Shown: piece after piece, positions 35,327-45,572 of the stretch
How the letters are laid out: the number at the start of each line of letters is the position of its first letter
Numbering within the stretch: the first letter of the stretch is position 1
Origin: Gonatopus flavifemur
Taxonomy: Eukaryota > Arthropoda > Insecta > Hymenoptera > Dryinidae
Direction: 5' to 3'
Assembly (NCBI GenBank): GCA_018340375.1
Contig: JAFFJZ010000001.1
Span: 18,990,001 to 19,054,000 of the forward strand
DNA: 64,000 bases
Translations under genes and position numbers: made by a program
Notes under the pieces: model-generated
Databases searched by the model: none
What the model saw: the letters and a program-made list of their open reading frames with translations, nothing else
What the model was told of the DNA's origin: nothing

Positions 35327-35938
35327 GGGGAGATTCTCATCTGGCGACCCTAAAATAAGGTGATTCTCTCGAATTTGTTTTTCATGGAAGGAAAGAAATA
35401 AAGAACTCGGGGATTTTCACATTTGTTGATGAAGTCCTCAAGTACATAAACAAATTTTTTTCAGTAAAAAATAATGCCATGGGAATTGTTGATACGCGTT
35501 GAAATATAACAACCTAAAAAAACAGTGATCAATCGGGCGCCATTATAGCACTTACAAAAATTATCAGAAATCAAAAATCCAACAATTTTTATGAAATATA
35601 TTATATTTGTTGAAGGTTGTACCAATAAAACCAATGAAAAGTCTAAAATTAAAAAAATGACACACTTGCAAACTTTTGGTAGCGTTTTTTCACTTTTTTT
35701 TCGTCCTTTAAAGTGCTAAAAAAAAGAGCGATCCGTTCAGTAGTTTGTGAGATATCATGGAGCCAAATAACTTGAAAAACATGTTTTGAGAAAAACGCTT
35801 TTAAAGTTTCGGGATACAAATCCTTTGACTCGAGAAAGTTTTTTTCATGTACTTTAAGACCTATTCAATGAGTTTCAAATAACTCGAGTTCTTAATTCAC
35901 TTCCTTCTTGAGAAAAAACATTCGAGAAGAACCTCCCC
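35327..35938. mobile_element. TTAA-flanked MITE (GGGGAGATTCTC family), complete copy
   Basis: It starts GGGGAGATTCTCATC after TTAA (35323-35326) and ends GAAGAACCTCCCC before TCAA, a one-base variant of TTAA. The arms match those of 1008-1670 in reverse order. No transposase. Confidence 0.75.
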
Positions 35939-35984
35939 TCAATTCAACAAAATCTACCGCAAACTACTCGTTCTATTCGAGCGT

Positions 35985-36140
35985 CTCAAATTTGAAAAGC
36001 GCAAGCGATGCGAACACTATTTGAAATCTTAAATGACGGGCGGACCGAACGTCCTCGAATCTCGAATATAAAAAAATGAGAGCGAAGTAAGCGCCATTGG
36101 AGGCATTGAATGCCGAGCGCAGCGAACGAGATGTGGAGCG
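35985..36140. repeat. GCGAGCGAAGCGAAC-type degenerate repeat
   Basis: Irregular units such as AAAAGCGCAAGCGATGCGAA, GAGAGCGAAGTAAGCGCC and CCGAGCGCAGCGAACGAG are related to the array at 3120-3354. Confidence 0.5.
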
Positions 36141-36695
36141 CTGAATAGCAGGGACTGAAACCTAAACCATTGAGGGCAGGGTTCAGGTCATTAAAAATCT
36201 GCGTTAAGGGGCTATACCACTGTGACACTTTAGAAAAATCGATTTCTTTACCTCTCTCAACAGTTTTTACCCTTAAGAATATCCTGTCAAAATTCCAAGG
36301 CCGTATCTCAAATATTATCCGAATGCCAGCCTGCTAAAGAGCAAATGGTTGCCTTTCAAATTTACACGCAAAAGAATTACTTGTTGTAGTTACCACAATT
36401 TGGAATGAAATTTGTGACAGAGACAATTTTGGAGAGTAATTTACTACAATCGACATTAAATGTACTCTAATTTAGTTGAAATCGCCACATTTTGTTTAAA
36501 ATATTAATAGAAAGTGTTCCGAAATGTGAATCGATAGTGAAATCTTTAAACGAGTTTTTCTCGAAATGGGATTTTTCAAATTTGCTGCCATCATCACTCG
36601 AAGAGCAATCAACCGATTGACTTGAAATTTTAACTAAGTGTTTTCGGGTGTATTTCTTCTACGGTGAACCACGATCTTTTTGATTGGATAATAAT
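36141..36695. other. Nothing recognised
   Basis: AT-rich intron DNA without ORF or clear repeat ends. Confidence 0.4.
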
Positions 36696-36697
36696 TG

Positions 36698-36799
36698 CCC
36701 TGGTAAAAAAACCGGATGGAAACCGGATAAAGACCGGATAGCATCCGGACTGGGCCCGGAACGAAATGGTATCCGAGTGCATCCGGGTTTTATACCGGG
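36698..36799. mobile_element. CCC...GGG MITE with CCGGAT word, TG target duplication
   Basis: It starts CCCTGGTAAAAAAACCGGAT and ends ATCCGGGTTTTATACCGGG, with TG on both sides. The 102 bp between contain several CCGGATA/TATCCGG words. Confidence 0.65.
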
Positions 36800-37270
36800 T
36801 GTTTTTTCGTTTCGGATACACATATGGGTCTATACAGGTGCAGTGCCGGGACTCCGAAGTGGGAATCGGACATGTATCCGGGTTTATTCGGATTCCTTCC
36901 AGGAAAATTTTCGGGAAAAGGTTTTGTATACGGGTATATCCGGGTGGTAACCGGGAACTTTGAAGCTTGAGACGGATACGTATCCGGGCTCATCCGGAAG
37001 TGATGCGGGAACGATTCACCGGAATTCATTTATAAGTCTCAATCGGGATTCATTCCGGGGCTTTCCGGGTTCTATCTGGGGCAGTCTCAGACACATGGTT
37101 TTTTATACAGGTCTATCCAGATTGTGCACGGGAACTTTGAAGCTCACAGCGGATACGTATCCGGGTTCGTCCGGGAGTAATACGAGAATACATCTTGACT
37201 TTTCCAGATGGAACCCGGATAAAGCCGAGCATATATCTGCTTTAAACGGTGTAGTTAACGGGTAGCAGCC
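36800..37270. repeat. Iterated TATCCGGG/CCCGGAT tract
   Basis: More than a dozen words of the type TATCCGGG, ATCCGGG, CCGGAA or CCCGGATA occur in both orientations, with partial long repeats (GGAACTTTGAAGCT occurs twice, near 36951 and 37130). It is related to the short element just before it. Ends not resolved. Confidence 0.6.
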
Positions 37271-37369
37271 CGGACAAATCTGTATATGAAACCATTCTTC
37301 GAAAACTTTTTCAGATCGCATCTAGATCTGACTCGACAATATCCCAAAACTGCAATTTCACAAAAACTT

Positions 37370-37848
37370 CCCTGTCACGAAAATTCAGCTGGGATTGGAC
37401 GTGGATTCCAGCTCCGAAATTCACCTGCGTTTCCAGCTGGGATTCTTATTTCCAGGTGGAATATCAGCTAGAATTCCAACTCCAACGTGGAATTTCAGTT
37501 GGAATTTCTGATCCCACTCTCTAAAATCTTTGGAGTGAGATTCCACTCTTTAGCCAGCCAGAAGTGAGCCAGTCGAATTTTCGAGTAAAATTTTCACGCT
37601 TTTAGAGTGATATTCTAAGATTTGAGGTTAGAAACTCACAACCACTCCGATGTTAGAGTGAATTTTCCACTCTAAAAGAGTGAGAGGTCACTCGAAACGA
37701 GTGAAAATTCCACTCCAAGCAGACAGGCTCACTTCTGACACTTAGTGGAGTGAAACGTGCGATTTTTCACTCTTCCAGATTTAGAGAGCAGGTGGAATCC
37801 CAGTTGGAATTCTTGATTCCAGGTGGAGTATTAGCTGGCAACGCAGGG
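37370..37848. mobile_element. CCC...GGG-type element with CCAGCTGGAATTC word
   Basis: It starts CCCTGTCACGAAAATTCAGC and ends TTAGCTGGCAACGCAGGG. It is rich in TTCCAGCTGGGATTC-like words. It is interrupted by a CTCTCTAAA-group MITE at 37517-37788. A related fragment lies at 40560-40740. The outer target duplication is not clear. Confidence 0.55.
37517..37788. mobile_element. CTCTCTAAA...TTTAGAGAG MITE, CA target duplication
   Basis: It starts CTCTCTAAAATCTTTGG and ends AGATTTAGAGAG, with CA on both sides. 272 bp. The nearby repeat unit ATTCCAGGTGGA shows the empty arrangement CCAGGTGG. Confidence 0.8.
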
Positions 37849-37849
37849 G

Positions 37850-38424
37850 CAGAGGTGTGAAAATTATTAGAATAATTGTTATTTCCAAAATAACTGCAAC
37901 TTTTGCCTCAGATTATGCATTTATCTGTGGAGTACTATTATGCCTTGTTGATATAATAGTTTTTCATCCCTCCATTTCTGAGTTAATTGTTATAACAATT
38001 TTTCTTTCCAATCTTTCTTTCACTCCATTGATCTCAACACCTCGATCTCGAACTAAACAGTATGTGAAGATAGATACCCGCTGGAAATTTAGAATAGTTA
38101 ACAACAAATTCCGACCGGAATTTTTATTGGTTTCATCGTAACTCAACTATCATTCCTTGTCGTGTATATAAATTTCATACAATGAAACACCAGTTCTTAT
38201 AATATCAAAATATTGCACATTGTTAGTTATTTTAAGACATATGAAGATGCTCATAATGAAAAAGAACTTTGCACAAATGGGATTGTTATATAGTAATCAT
38301 GGAATATTCCTTCGTTCAAAAATGGAGGGGTTAAGAACTATTTATATCAAGAAATAAAACCAGTACTCCATAAATGATTGCAGTTTTGGAAATCACAATT
38401 GTTCTAATAATTTGCACACCTCTG
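37850..38424. mobile_element. Element with CAGAGGTGTG ends
   Basis: CAGAGGTGTGAAAATTATTAG at the left is matched inverted by AATAATTTGCACACCTCTG at the right, with further matching through TTTCCAAAA and CTGCAA, giving arms of about 50 bp. The CAGAGGTG end is reminiscent of hAT elements, but no 8-bp target duplication is seen. The class is therefore open. Confidence 0.5.
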
Positions 38425-39216
38425 CACTGAGAAAAATCACATAGTTGTTTTATTCAAATCAACGCATTTTGTTTAGTTAATTGAATTTAGTTGGATTGAG
38501 TGAAACTTTCACTTCTCACAAATAAATATTTTGACGTTGTGCTAACCAAATATTCCAAGTAAATCCAAATTTTACTTCAACTAAATTATTTAGTCGATAA
38601 AATTTGATTGTACTGAAATATTGTTGGTTATTGAAAATCAAATATATACCAGGATTCACTGAACAACTTTGCTAGAAATGGCTCCAGTGATTTTCTAGGT
38701 TATTACAAGGCCTTGCTAGGGCATCGTAAGGTCTTGCAAGGTCTGGAGAATAACTATAGAATGATTTTTGCTGAGGATATTTAGTCAGGAAAGATTCTGA
38801 AAAATTCTTTTCATTTCCACTTGCTCCATATTTCAGTACAATTTCACTGCATAAAAAAAGATTTTGTACGAATATTCTTCAGACAAAACGTTCCAAAAAC
38901 CTTTGAACCAATGAAACTGAAAAATTTTGCTATAGAGTCATGTATTCGTTCAACAATAAAATCCAAAATTCCGTATCGCCGTTGCACGCGATTGCAGGCG
39001 TGTCGTTGAAAAATGGACATGGGTGGAAATGCCGGTGCAACAATTGAAAATGATGAAATGGTAGTCAGCGCATGCGTAATCAGATTCTACTTGCTGAGGA
39101 GCTTGAATTTTTAGTTGTCACAAATAAATTACTTATGCTACTAATAACTGAATGTTTTTATTTGAAATGAATAGACGTCAAATCATTGTTTTTGCTACCG
39201 CAAACAAATTTTTATT
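38425..39216. other. Intron sequence, nothing firm
   Basis: A small patch at 38690-38750 repeats AAGGCCTTGCTAGG and AAGGTCTTGCAAGG. Otherwise AT-rich without features. Confidence 0.4.
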
Positions 39217-39218
39217 TA

Positions 39219-40489
39219 TTGGGTTTGTGAATATGACTCCGCCCTTTTTTGTTGAAATAAAACACATTTGCTTGTTTACAGAAATTGAAGAACAGTTTAT
39301 TCAAAGTATGCTCCATCTGCAGCTACAGCCTTTGCCCATCTTTCAGGTAATTTACGTATTCCCTGCCTGAAGAAATCCTGATCTTTTGAGCTGGTCCAAT
39401 TATCAAGCCAAATTTTGATACTTTCGTATGAAGTGGACCGTTCTCCTGTAAGATCTGACTGCATCATCCGAAATAAGTGGTAATCCGACAGAGCTATGTC
39501 TGGCGAATATGGCGGGTGGAATAGTACTTCCCAGTCCTGTCTATCTAAATACTTTTCCACGACTTGTGCGGTGTGCGGTTTGGCACTGTCATGTTGCAGA
39601 ATTAATTGACTGTGCCTATTCACCCATTCCGGTCGTTTTTCTTCTATGGCTCGCTTTGAATGCATTAATTGTCGTCGGTAAAGTTCTCTATTAATAGTTT
39701 GAGAAGGTTCGAGCAACTCATAATATACATCTCTCTGATCCCACCAAATGCAGAGCATAACCTTGGCACAGTGAATATTTCTCTTTGGCTGTGATGGGCC
39801 CGGTTTACCTGGCTTCAGCCAGAATTTTTGGCGTTTTAGATTCTCATAGTATATCCATTTTTCATCTCCTGTGACTATCCGATGCAAAAATCCTTTTCGT
39901 TACTGTCTTTGAAGTAGCATTTCACAAATTGTTTTTCGACGTTTCATGTCTCTTTCTTTCAATTCATGTGGAACCCAGTTATTGAGTTTTTGAACCATTC
40001 CCATTGCTTTCAAACGCTTCGCAACATTTGATCGTTCAACATTCACTGCTGCAGCCAGTTCTGCTTGAGTCTGGCAAGAATCCTCTGTCAATAATGCTTC
40101 CAAATCAGCATCTTGGTGGTTCTCCATATTCTTTGTCTTCAGTGTCAAAATCATTATTCTGAAATCGTCGAACCCATTCCTTGCAAGGTGTATTAGATGG
40201 AGCATGCTCACCATAAGTATCCACAAGCAAACGATACGTTTCCGCTGCACTTTTCTTTGCAACAAAATAGTGTAACAACACTTCCCGCAAATGATGTATA
40301 CTTGGAACGAAAACCGACATGTTGAAGGAGGTAAAAACTTGTTGCTCACAACCCAAACCAAATGTCGCGTAGTGCGTTTGACAGCTGACAAAAAGTACTA
40401 TCGAATACAAGTGTTGTCATCTATTAGTACACGTAAGCAATATTAACGACATGTGTTAGGAAAGGGCGGAGTCATATTCACACACCCAA
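39219..40489 (-). mobile_element. Mariner, family A copy 2, decayed
   Basis: The same ends as 29584-30870 (TTGGGTTTGTGAATATGAC and ATTCACACACCCAA), with TA on both sides. It is 1271 bp, slightly shorter because of small deletions in the ORF. Confidence 0.92.
39297..40320 (-). pseudogene. Mariner transposase, frameshift and nonsense
   Basis: It starts at ATG 40320 (MSVFVPSIHHLREV). An 11-bp deletion near 40113, visible by comparison with the sister copy at 30480, shifts the frame. A TAA replaces a Gln codon just before FLHRIVTGDEKW (near 39901), and one Val codon is missing in DQRDVYYELL. The catalytic motifs TGDEKW, HDSAKPH and ALSDYHLF are present. None of these defects is shared with the sister, so the two copies died independently. 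Confidence 0.92.
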
Positions 40490-40559
40490 TATATCAAATA
40501 AAGATTTATTCCAATGAACTAAAAGATTATTAACTAAAGTATTTTTGCTCACGGAACTA

Positions 40560-40740
40560 AGCGATTTCTCTCAGTGTGTAAATTTCGGATCTGGAGTCCA
40601 CGTGGAATCCCAGCCCAAGTAACACCAATGTGCGTAAAATATTCTCCGAACGTTCCTAGAATATTTAAACGCCCTGCAAACATTCTCAGAACGTTTGACG
40701 AAGATTGTGTGTTACTAGGGAGCTGGATTTTTGTAACAGG
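40560..40740. repeat. Fragment of CCAGCTGG-type element
   Basis: The flanks of the MITE inside it read GGAATCCCAG and AGCTGGATTTTTGTAACAGGG. In reverse this matches the left end of 37370-37848. Confidence 0.6.
40614..40720. mobile_element. CCC...GGG MITE with GAACGTTC word, AG target duplication
   Basis: It starts CCCAAGTAACACCAATG and ends TTGTGTGTTACTAGGG, with AG on both sides. 107 bp. The related sequence at 37390 has the uninterrupted site CAGCTGGGATT, which confirms the 2-bp duplication. Confidence 0.8.
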
Positions 40741-42396
40741 GTTTTCATAGGCTTGCCTTCAAGAATCTGTAGATCAGTTGATATTCGCTGATTATGCCTT
40801 TTATATGCACCAATTCGCCCTAGTAGTCGACTTTTCACCGCAATAAATGAAATTTCACTGTTTTAAATTTGGAGAGTATAAAAAATCCATGATACAGCCC
40901 AACGATCAAATTTTTCCAGGATATTGGAAAGTCGACTCATCAACGCTGTACCAAACTTATAAAAATGTAGAATATTGAGACTCCTTTTCTTTCAGAATTC
41001 TCCGATTCCAATTTCGATGGTTCTGCATCACTGAATGATTTAATAGGCCTAGAAATCGCGAAAACGATTTCGGTAATAATATGCTATACATTTAACACAT
41101 ATGCATCGCAGCTTTTTCCTCATTAAAATGATTTCATTGCAACTTTTTGTTTTTTTGTATTATCTCGAGCAAAAGTTTCTCATCAGCGTTGCTATTCATT
41201 CAGTGATAACAGTAACGAGCGATCTCTTTTCATACAAACTTCACAATACATTGAAATGTCGACAAAAGGCATTCCACCAACCAACTTGGGGGGAAGAAAT
41301 TGTTTATATAGAATCCACTTTTCCACGTTCACGACGTGAAATGATTTATCAACGGTAATACATGACGTTTCCCCTTACATTCTCAGCACAAATTCAAAAT
41401 GGATTTGATTTTGTCTCTTATAGGGTCTAAAATCGTGTTTCATCCGTACATCATTTAACCTCCTTTTCTCATTGAAAAAAAAAAAAAAGAAACAAAACAA
41501 TTGTTGTATAAAACGTTGAGTTGGCAGAGAAAACGAACTGTGCTTGTGCTCGTGTATTCCCGTGTACGATGTCTAGTTTCAGTTACGTGTCGGCTAGATA
41601 CGATAATTAAATCCGCATTTAATATGTATATTCTCATCCTTGACGACGTTTGTCCGCCTTCTCTCGGCTTTAAAATCAAAACAATAATAAATTCAGCGGG
41701 AAATGAATGGACTCGCTTTCAAATTACCCATGAAAAATTACACCCTCGTAAATATTCACATTTGATTGATAAGAAATTTGATTTTCGACTACTGGAATTG
41801 TGAGAGGAAATGGAAGAAAAATTACATTTACGTGTAGATGGACATCAGTACCAGGCAGATGATTATTTAATCGTCATTAAAGCGTTACGTAAGTGGATTT
41901 ATGTTCTTACTCGCGTATGTGCGATCACGGCAATTACGGAAAAATATTGTTATTCGATAATTGATATTCACAATTCGAGAATAAAGTTTCTGAGAATGTT
42001 TTTGAAGAGAAAATAGCAATAAATGAGTAAAGCGGATGTAAATAGGTATTATAACAATAAAATTTGTATGAAACATGATGTTGGTGTTTATACAATCCAG
42101 GAAATTTACATAATAAATTTCATGCCTTGAACTTGTGCGCGCGATAACTACATTCTTGTGATCGATTGGGTTGGTTGTGAAGTCATTATTTCAGTTCACG
42201 TTCTCCCTCGCGAACAGATAAAATGTTCGTCAAAATCAATATCGTAATACATAATAGCTGGTAGAGCTTTACTTGCTCCATGCTACATAATGCCGATATG
42301 AATTTTCTTTCAATATTTGATGAATTTATATCAATTTACCGTTACTATTAAATTCTTTTCTCATAATTCATCGGTCGATTTATTATTATGTTTCAG
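40741..42396. other. End of the 28-kb intron
   Basis: Repeat-poor, AT-rich. It ends in the branch and pyrimidine region before the acceptor at 42396. No other coding exon is recognisable. Confidence 0.5.
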
Positions 42397-42521
42397 GAAA
42401 AACAGCACCGTCCTTGAAAAATTCCACATGCAAATTAGTCGAAGAGAATTATATCCTGCGGACTCCAAATACGTAGATGAATTACTGCGACAAACCGCAA
42501 CGGCACGTATCCGTCATGTTT
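42397..42521 (+). CDS. FAM20C: Kinase gene, start of the conserved region
   Basis: The acceptor is TTATGTTTCAG and the donor is GTAAGT at 42522. The first base completes an Arg codon from the previous exon (AG+G). The exon encodes residues about 174-215, including KFHMQISRRELY. This corresponds to the FHIGINRYELY segment at the beginning of the FAM20 kinase region, followed by the helix DELLRQTATARIRHV. It ends in phase 1. The upstream intron is 28 kb. Confidence 0.88.
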
Positions 42522-42810
42522 GTAAGTTACGAAAACAATATTAAAATAGCCTATTGTTTCTCATATTCTTCTTTCAATGGTCAGAGCACGATTTTTTTAT
42601 TTAGTCTTCTCTCCTTGGCGATGAAATGAGAGATTCATTCTTTATGAGGCTCTGAGATGAGATAAATTCACTTTGAACTCGCTTGAGATACGTTGAACTG
42701 TGCCTAAAACTATTCTCAACCTACGCGGTTTCGAACAATTCTGTACAAGGATACGTATTTTTGAGCCAAATGAAAAATATTTGTGCTCAATGTTATGTTT
42801 AGAATAGAAA

Positions 42811-43510
42811 CCCAGGTAGAAATATTCTATTAAATCCTATATTACGAATGAAGGAATTTCTAATCAAATATCATTGAAATTCATTGAAATCTATTCATTT
42901 TCATTTTCCCATTCGTCAATGAGATTTCATAGATTACACAGGCCAACAAAATTTTGCAAATTTTAGTAACAGAAACTAGTACACACTTTTCCGAAGCATT
43001 TTGATGCGCTGGATCCGAATCTGGCTGCAGAATTGCTCCATCACGTCAGGTTTCAGAGATATTTCCACTTAGAAGTGTAAAATACACTGTTTTTTGACAT
43101 ATTTGAGGTTACTGCAAGTCAAGAGGTAATTTTTTCTCACAAAACAAGTAGGTGCCTCTCATAGTATGATTCATTCTCTTTCGAATGCCGTTGAGTTTGC
43201 TCAAATCACAATGAAAAGAAAAGATATTTGAGCAAACTTATCGGCACTTGAAAGAGAATGAATCATACTATGAGAGGCACCTACTTGTTTTGTGAGAAAA
43301 AATTACCTCTTGACTTGCAGTAACCTCAAATATGTCAAAAAACAGTGTATTTTACACTTCTAAGTGGAAATATCTCTGAAACCTGACGTGATGGAGCGAT
43401 TCTGCAGCCAGATTCGGATTCAGCGCACCAAAACGCTTCGGAAAAGTGTGTACTAGCTTCTGTTACTAAAATTTGCAAAATTTTGTTGGACTGTGTTATT
43501 TGTAACAGGG
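42811..43510. mobile_element. CCC...GGG MITE split by a 559-bp palindrome, AA target duplication
   Basis: It starts CCCAGGTAGAAATATTC and ends ATTTGTAACAGGG, with AA on both sides. Without the inserted palindrome (42937-43495) it matches the element at 4657-4786 in reverse orientation. Confidence 0.85.
42937..43495. mobile_element. 559-bp near-perfect palindrome, CAC...GTG ends, TTA target duplication
   Basis: It starts CACAGGCCAACAAAATTTTG and ends CAAAATTTTGTTGGACTGTG. The arms of about 250 bp match with few differences around a short centre near 43215. It is flanked by TTA, and the uninterrupted copy at 4657-4786 has a single TTA at that place. It encodes nothing. Confidence 0.88.
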
Positions 43511-43845
43511 AAGTACTCATTTTCTGCCTGAGAGTGAGAGGAAAATATCAACTTTCCTCCCGCTCTGAAATATACGTGTACCTAAACTGTTAACCATTTG
43601 TTCTACATTTCACGTAAAAGTGTACAGAAAATTCACTCTTTCGTTGCAAATGTGAGAAAAAAATAGTGTATTCGCCTCGAGGAAGAATGTAAAATTTCCA
43701 CTCGGGTGAATCCATAGAAATTCGATCAAAGATTTCAAATTACGATAATTCGATTTCGAATTCACAAAGACGACAAACCGTGGTGGGAAATTTCAATATC
43801 AATCCAGATACAAATCTGTTTAACACTTCGCAATTTCCATATGTA

Positions 43846-44177
43846 CACTGTGAAAAGGTTACATTAATAGTTAACAAATATCAGTTTGCAATTCGATTTA
43901 CTATAGCATGATATTAAGGTTGATCTATTTTATTCACACATAATATATTCTATTAACTGCACATCTGATAATCCATCACCCTTTAATATAATAGATTATG
44001 AATGCCATCATATTCTTATGTATTATACTCATCATATTTCTGCACAATGGATCATCAGTTGAGTATTAATATATTACATTGTACATGGAGACAATAGATG
44101 GTCTTTGAAGTGATGCTACATTAGGTCGGATTTCAAATTGATATATGTTAACTATTAACGTAACCCTTTTCACAGTG
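43846..44177. mobile_element. CAC...GTG foldback MITE, TA target duplication
   Basis: It starts CACTGTGAAAAGGTTAC and ends GTAACCCTTTTCACAGTG, with TA on both sides. Subterminal TTAATAGTTAACA and TGTTAACTATTAA are inverted. 332 bp, AT-rich inside. Confidence 0.75.
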
Positions 44178-44207
44178 TACACGAAACCAATTCTTATGAC
44201 AGAAATT

Positions 44208-44914
44208 CATGACAAAAAAAGAACCAACTCGAAGTATAAATAAACAACCTTGTAACAACAACGCGAAACTTGACATGGTTCTTTCTTGAAAAATTTTTAT
44301 TTTTGATCCGTTGATGACTTATGAGGGCTCATTTCGTTCCTTGTGAGATTTAAAGAACCTTTACCATGGGAATTTTTTTATATGAGGCATCATGACACTG
44401 TCACACGCTTTTACTAATTTTTTACACGCTTTACGACTAACTTAAGGTAGTTCTCCGGGAGAATTCAGGATCAAATGGGAAACATTATTGTCAAGCAGAG
44501 CACCAAGGTCGAAGGGATTCGATAATCATATTCGTTGGGACTTACATTCTTATTTTATTCTTATTCATGGGAATGTATCTTACTATTAATAAACAAAAGC
44601 GTGTGACAGTGTCATGATGACTCATATAAAAAAATTCCCATGGTAAAGGTTTTTTAAATCTCACAAGGAACAAAATGAGCCCTCATAAGTCTTAAACAGA
44701 TCAAAAATAAAAATCTTTTAAGAAAAAAACCATGTCAAATTTCGCGTTGTTGTTACAAGGTTGTTTATTTATATTTCGAGTTGGTTCTTTTTTTGTCATA
44801 AATAAGAATATAAGTCCCAACGAATATGATTATCGAATTCCTTCGACCTTGATGCTCTGCTTGACAATAATTTTTCTAATTTGATCCTGAATTCTCCCGG
44901 AGAACCACCTTAAG
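44208..44914. repeat. Two interlocked inverted repeats
   Basis: Block A (44208-44412) is repeated inverted as A' (44595-44800), and block B (44441-44560) is repeated inverted as B' (44801-44914). The order is A, B, A', B', so the two hairpins cannot both form as simple stems. Shared words include CCATGGGAATTTTTTTATAT for A and GAATTCTCCCGGAGAAC-type sequence for B. Confidence 0.75.
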
Positions 44915-45436
44915 ATGTCTTCTCACGTGTGTAATAATACACCGTTGGAAGAGCTTGGAAGAATGGTTTTCTTCAAGGGTACCCCTAAGATTCGCAGGTA
45001 TCTACTTTTACAGTAGAACAAGGACGAGTATGTTCAGACGTACTCAATGCCAAACACCTTTTCCGCAAAAACGAATCCAAACAGTGGATGGTTTTATTAC
45101 TTTCCTGTGGAATTAACTATCTTTCTTGTCCAGAGAAGAACGTAGACATTATTTCAATCATCTCATGCTTCTCCTCGTTTGTTTTTGTTTTTGTTTTTTT
45201 TGTTCTCAATTGAAAATTCTCGATCCTTGTATTTTTTATTCCATATATTCGGAATCAAAATATGCACATAATCATTAGTACATTGATGATCTATTCAGTC
45301 ATCAATCTGTAAATTCGAATGAATAAAAGCAGACGGCTCTTCAAGTGACAGCACAAATTTTATGGAATACATTGAGTTTTATGTACAAAAATATGGATAT
45401 TTGAAGTTCACGTTATGTAATGATGATAAATATCAC
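44915..45436. other. Nothing recognised
   Basis: AT-rich intron DNA between the interlocked repeat and the TTAA-flanked shell. Confidence 0.4.
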
Positions 45437-45572
45437 TTAACCCTTAACGGCCACACGGGGTGACTAGTTACCCCAGGCTTAGAAAAAAGTGGAATTAGAG
45501 GTCTCAAACCTTTCAAATAAATGCAACAAACAGCATCTGTCGGTGAGACATGTGTGGGGTATGACTTCACTA

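Noticed and set aside
36684..37321. Overlapping ORFs on both strands
   Set aside because: They follow the CCGGATA/TATCCGG palindromic word, which opens several frames at once.
37850..38424. Firm hAT assignment
   Set aside because: The CAGAGGTG ends are suggestive, but the flanking 8 bp differ, so only an unclassified element is reported.
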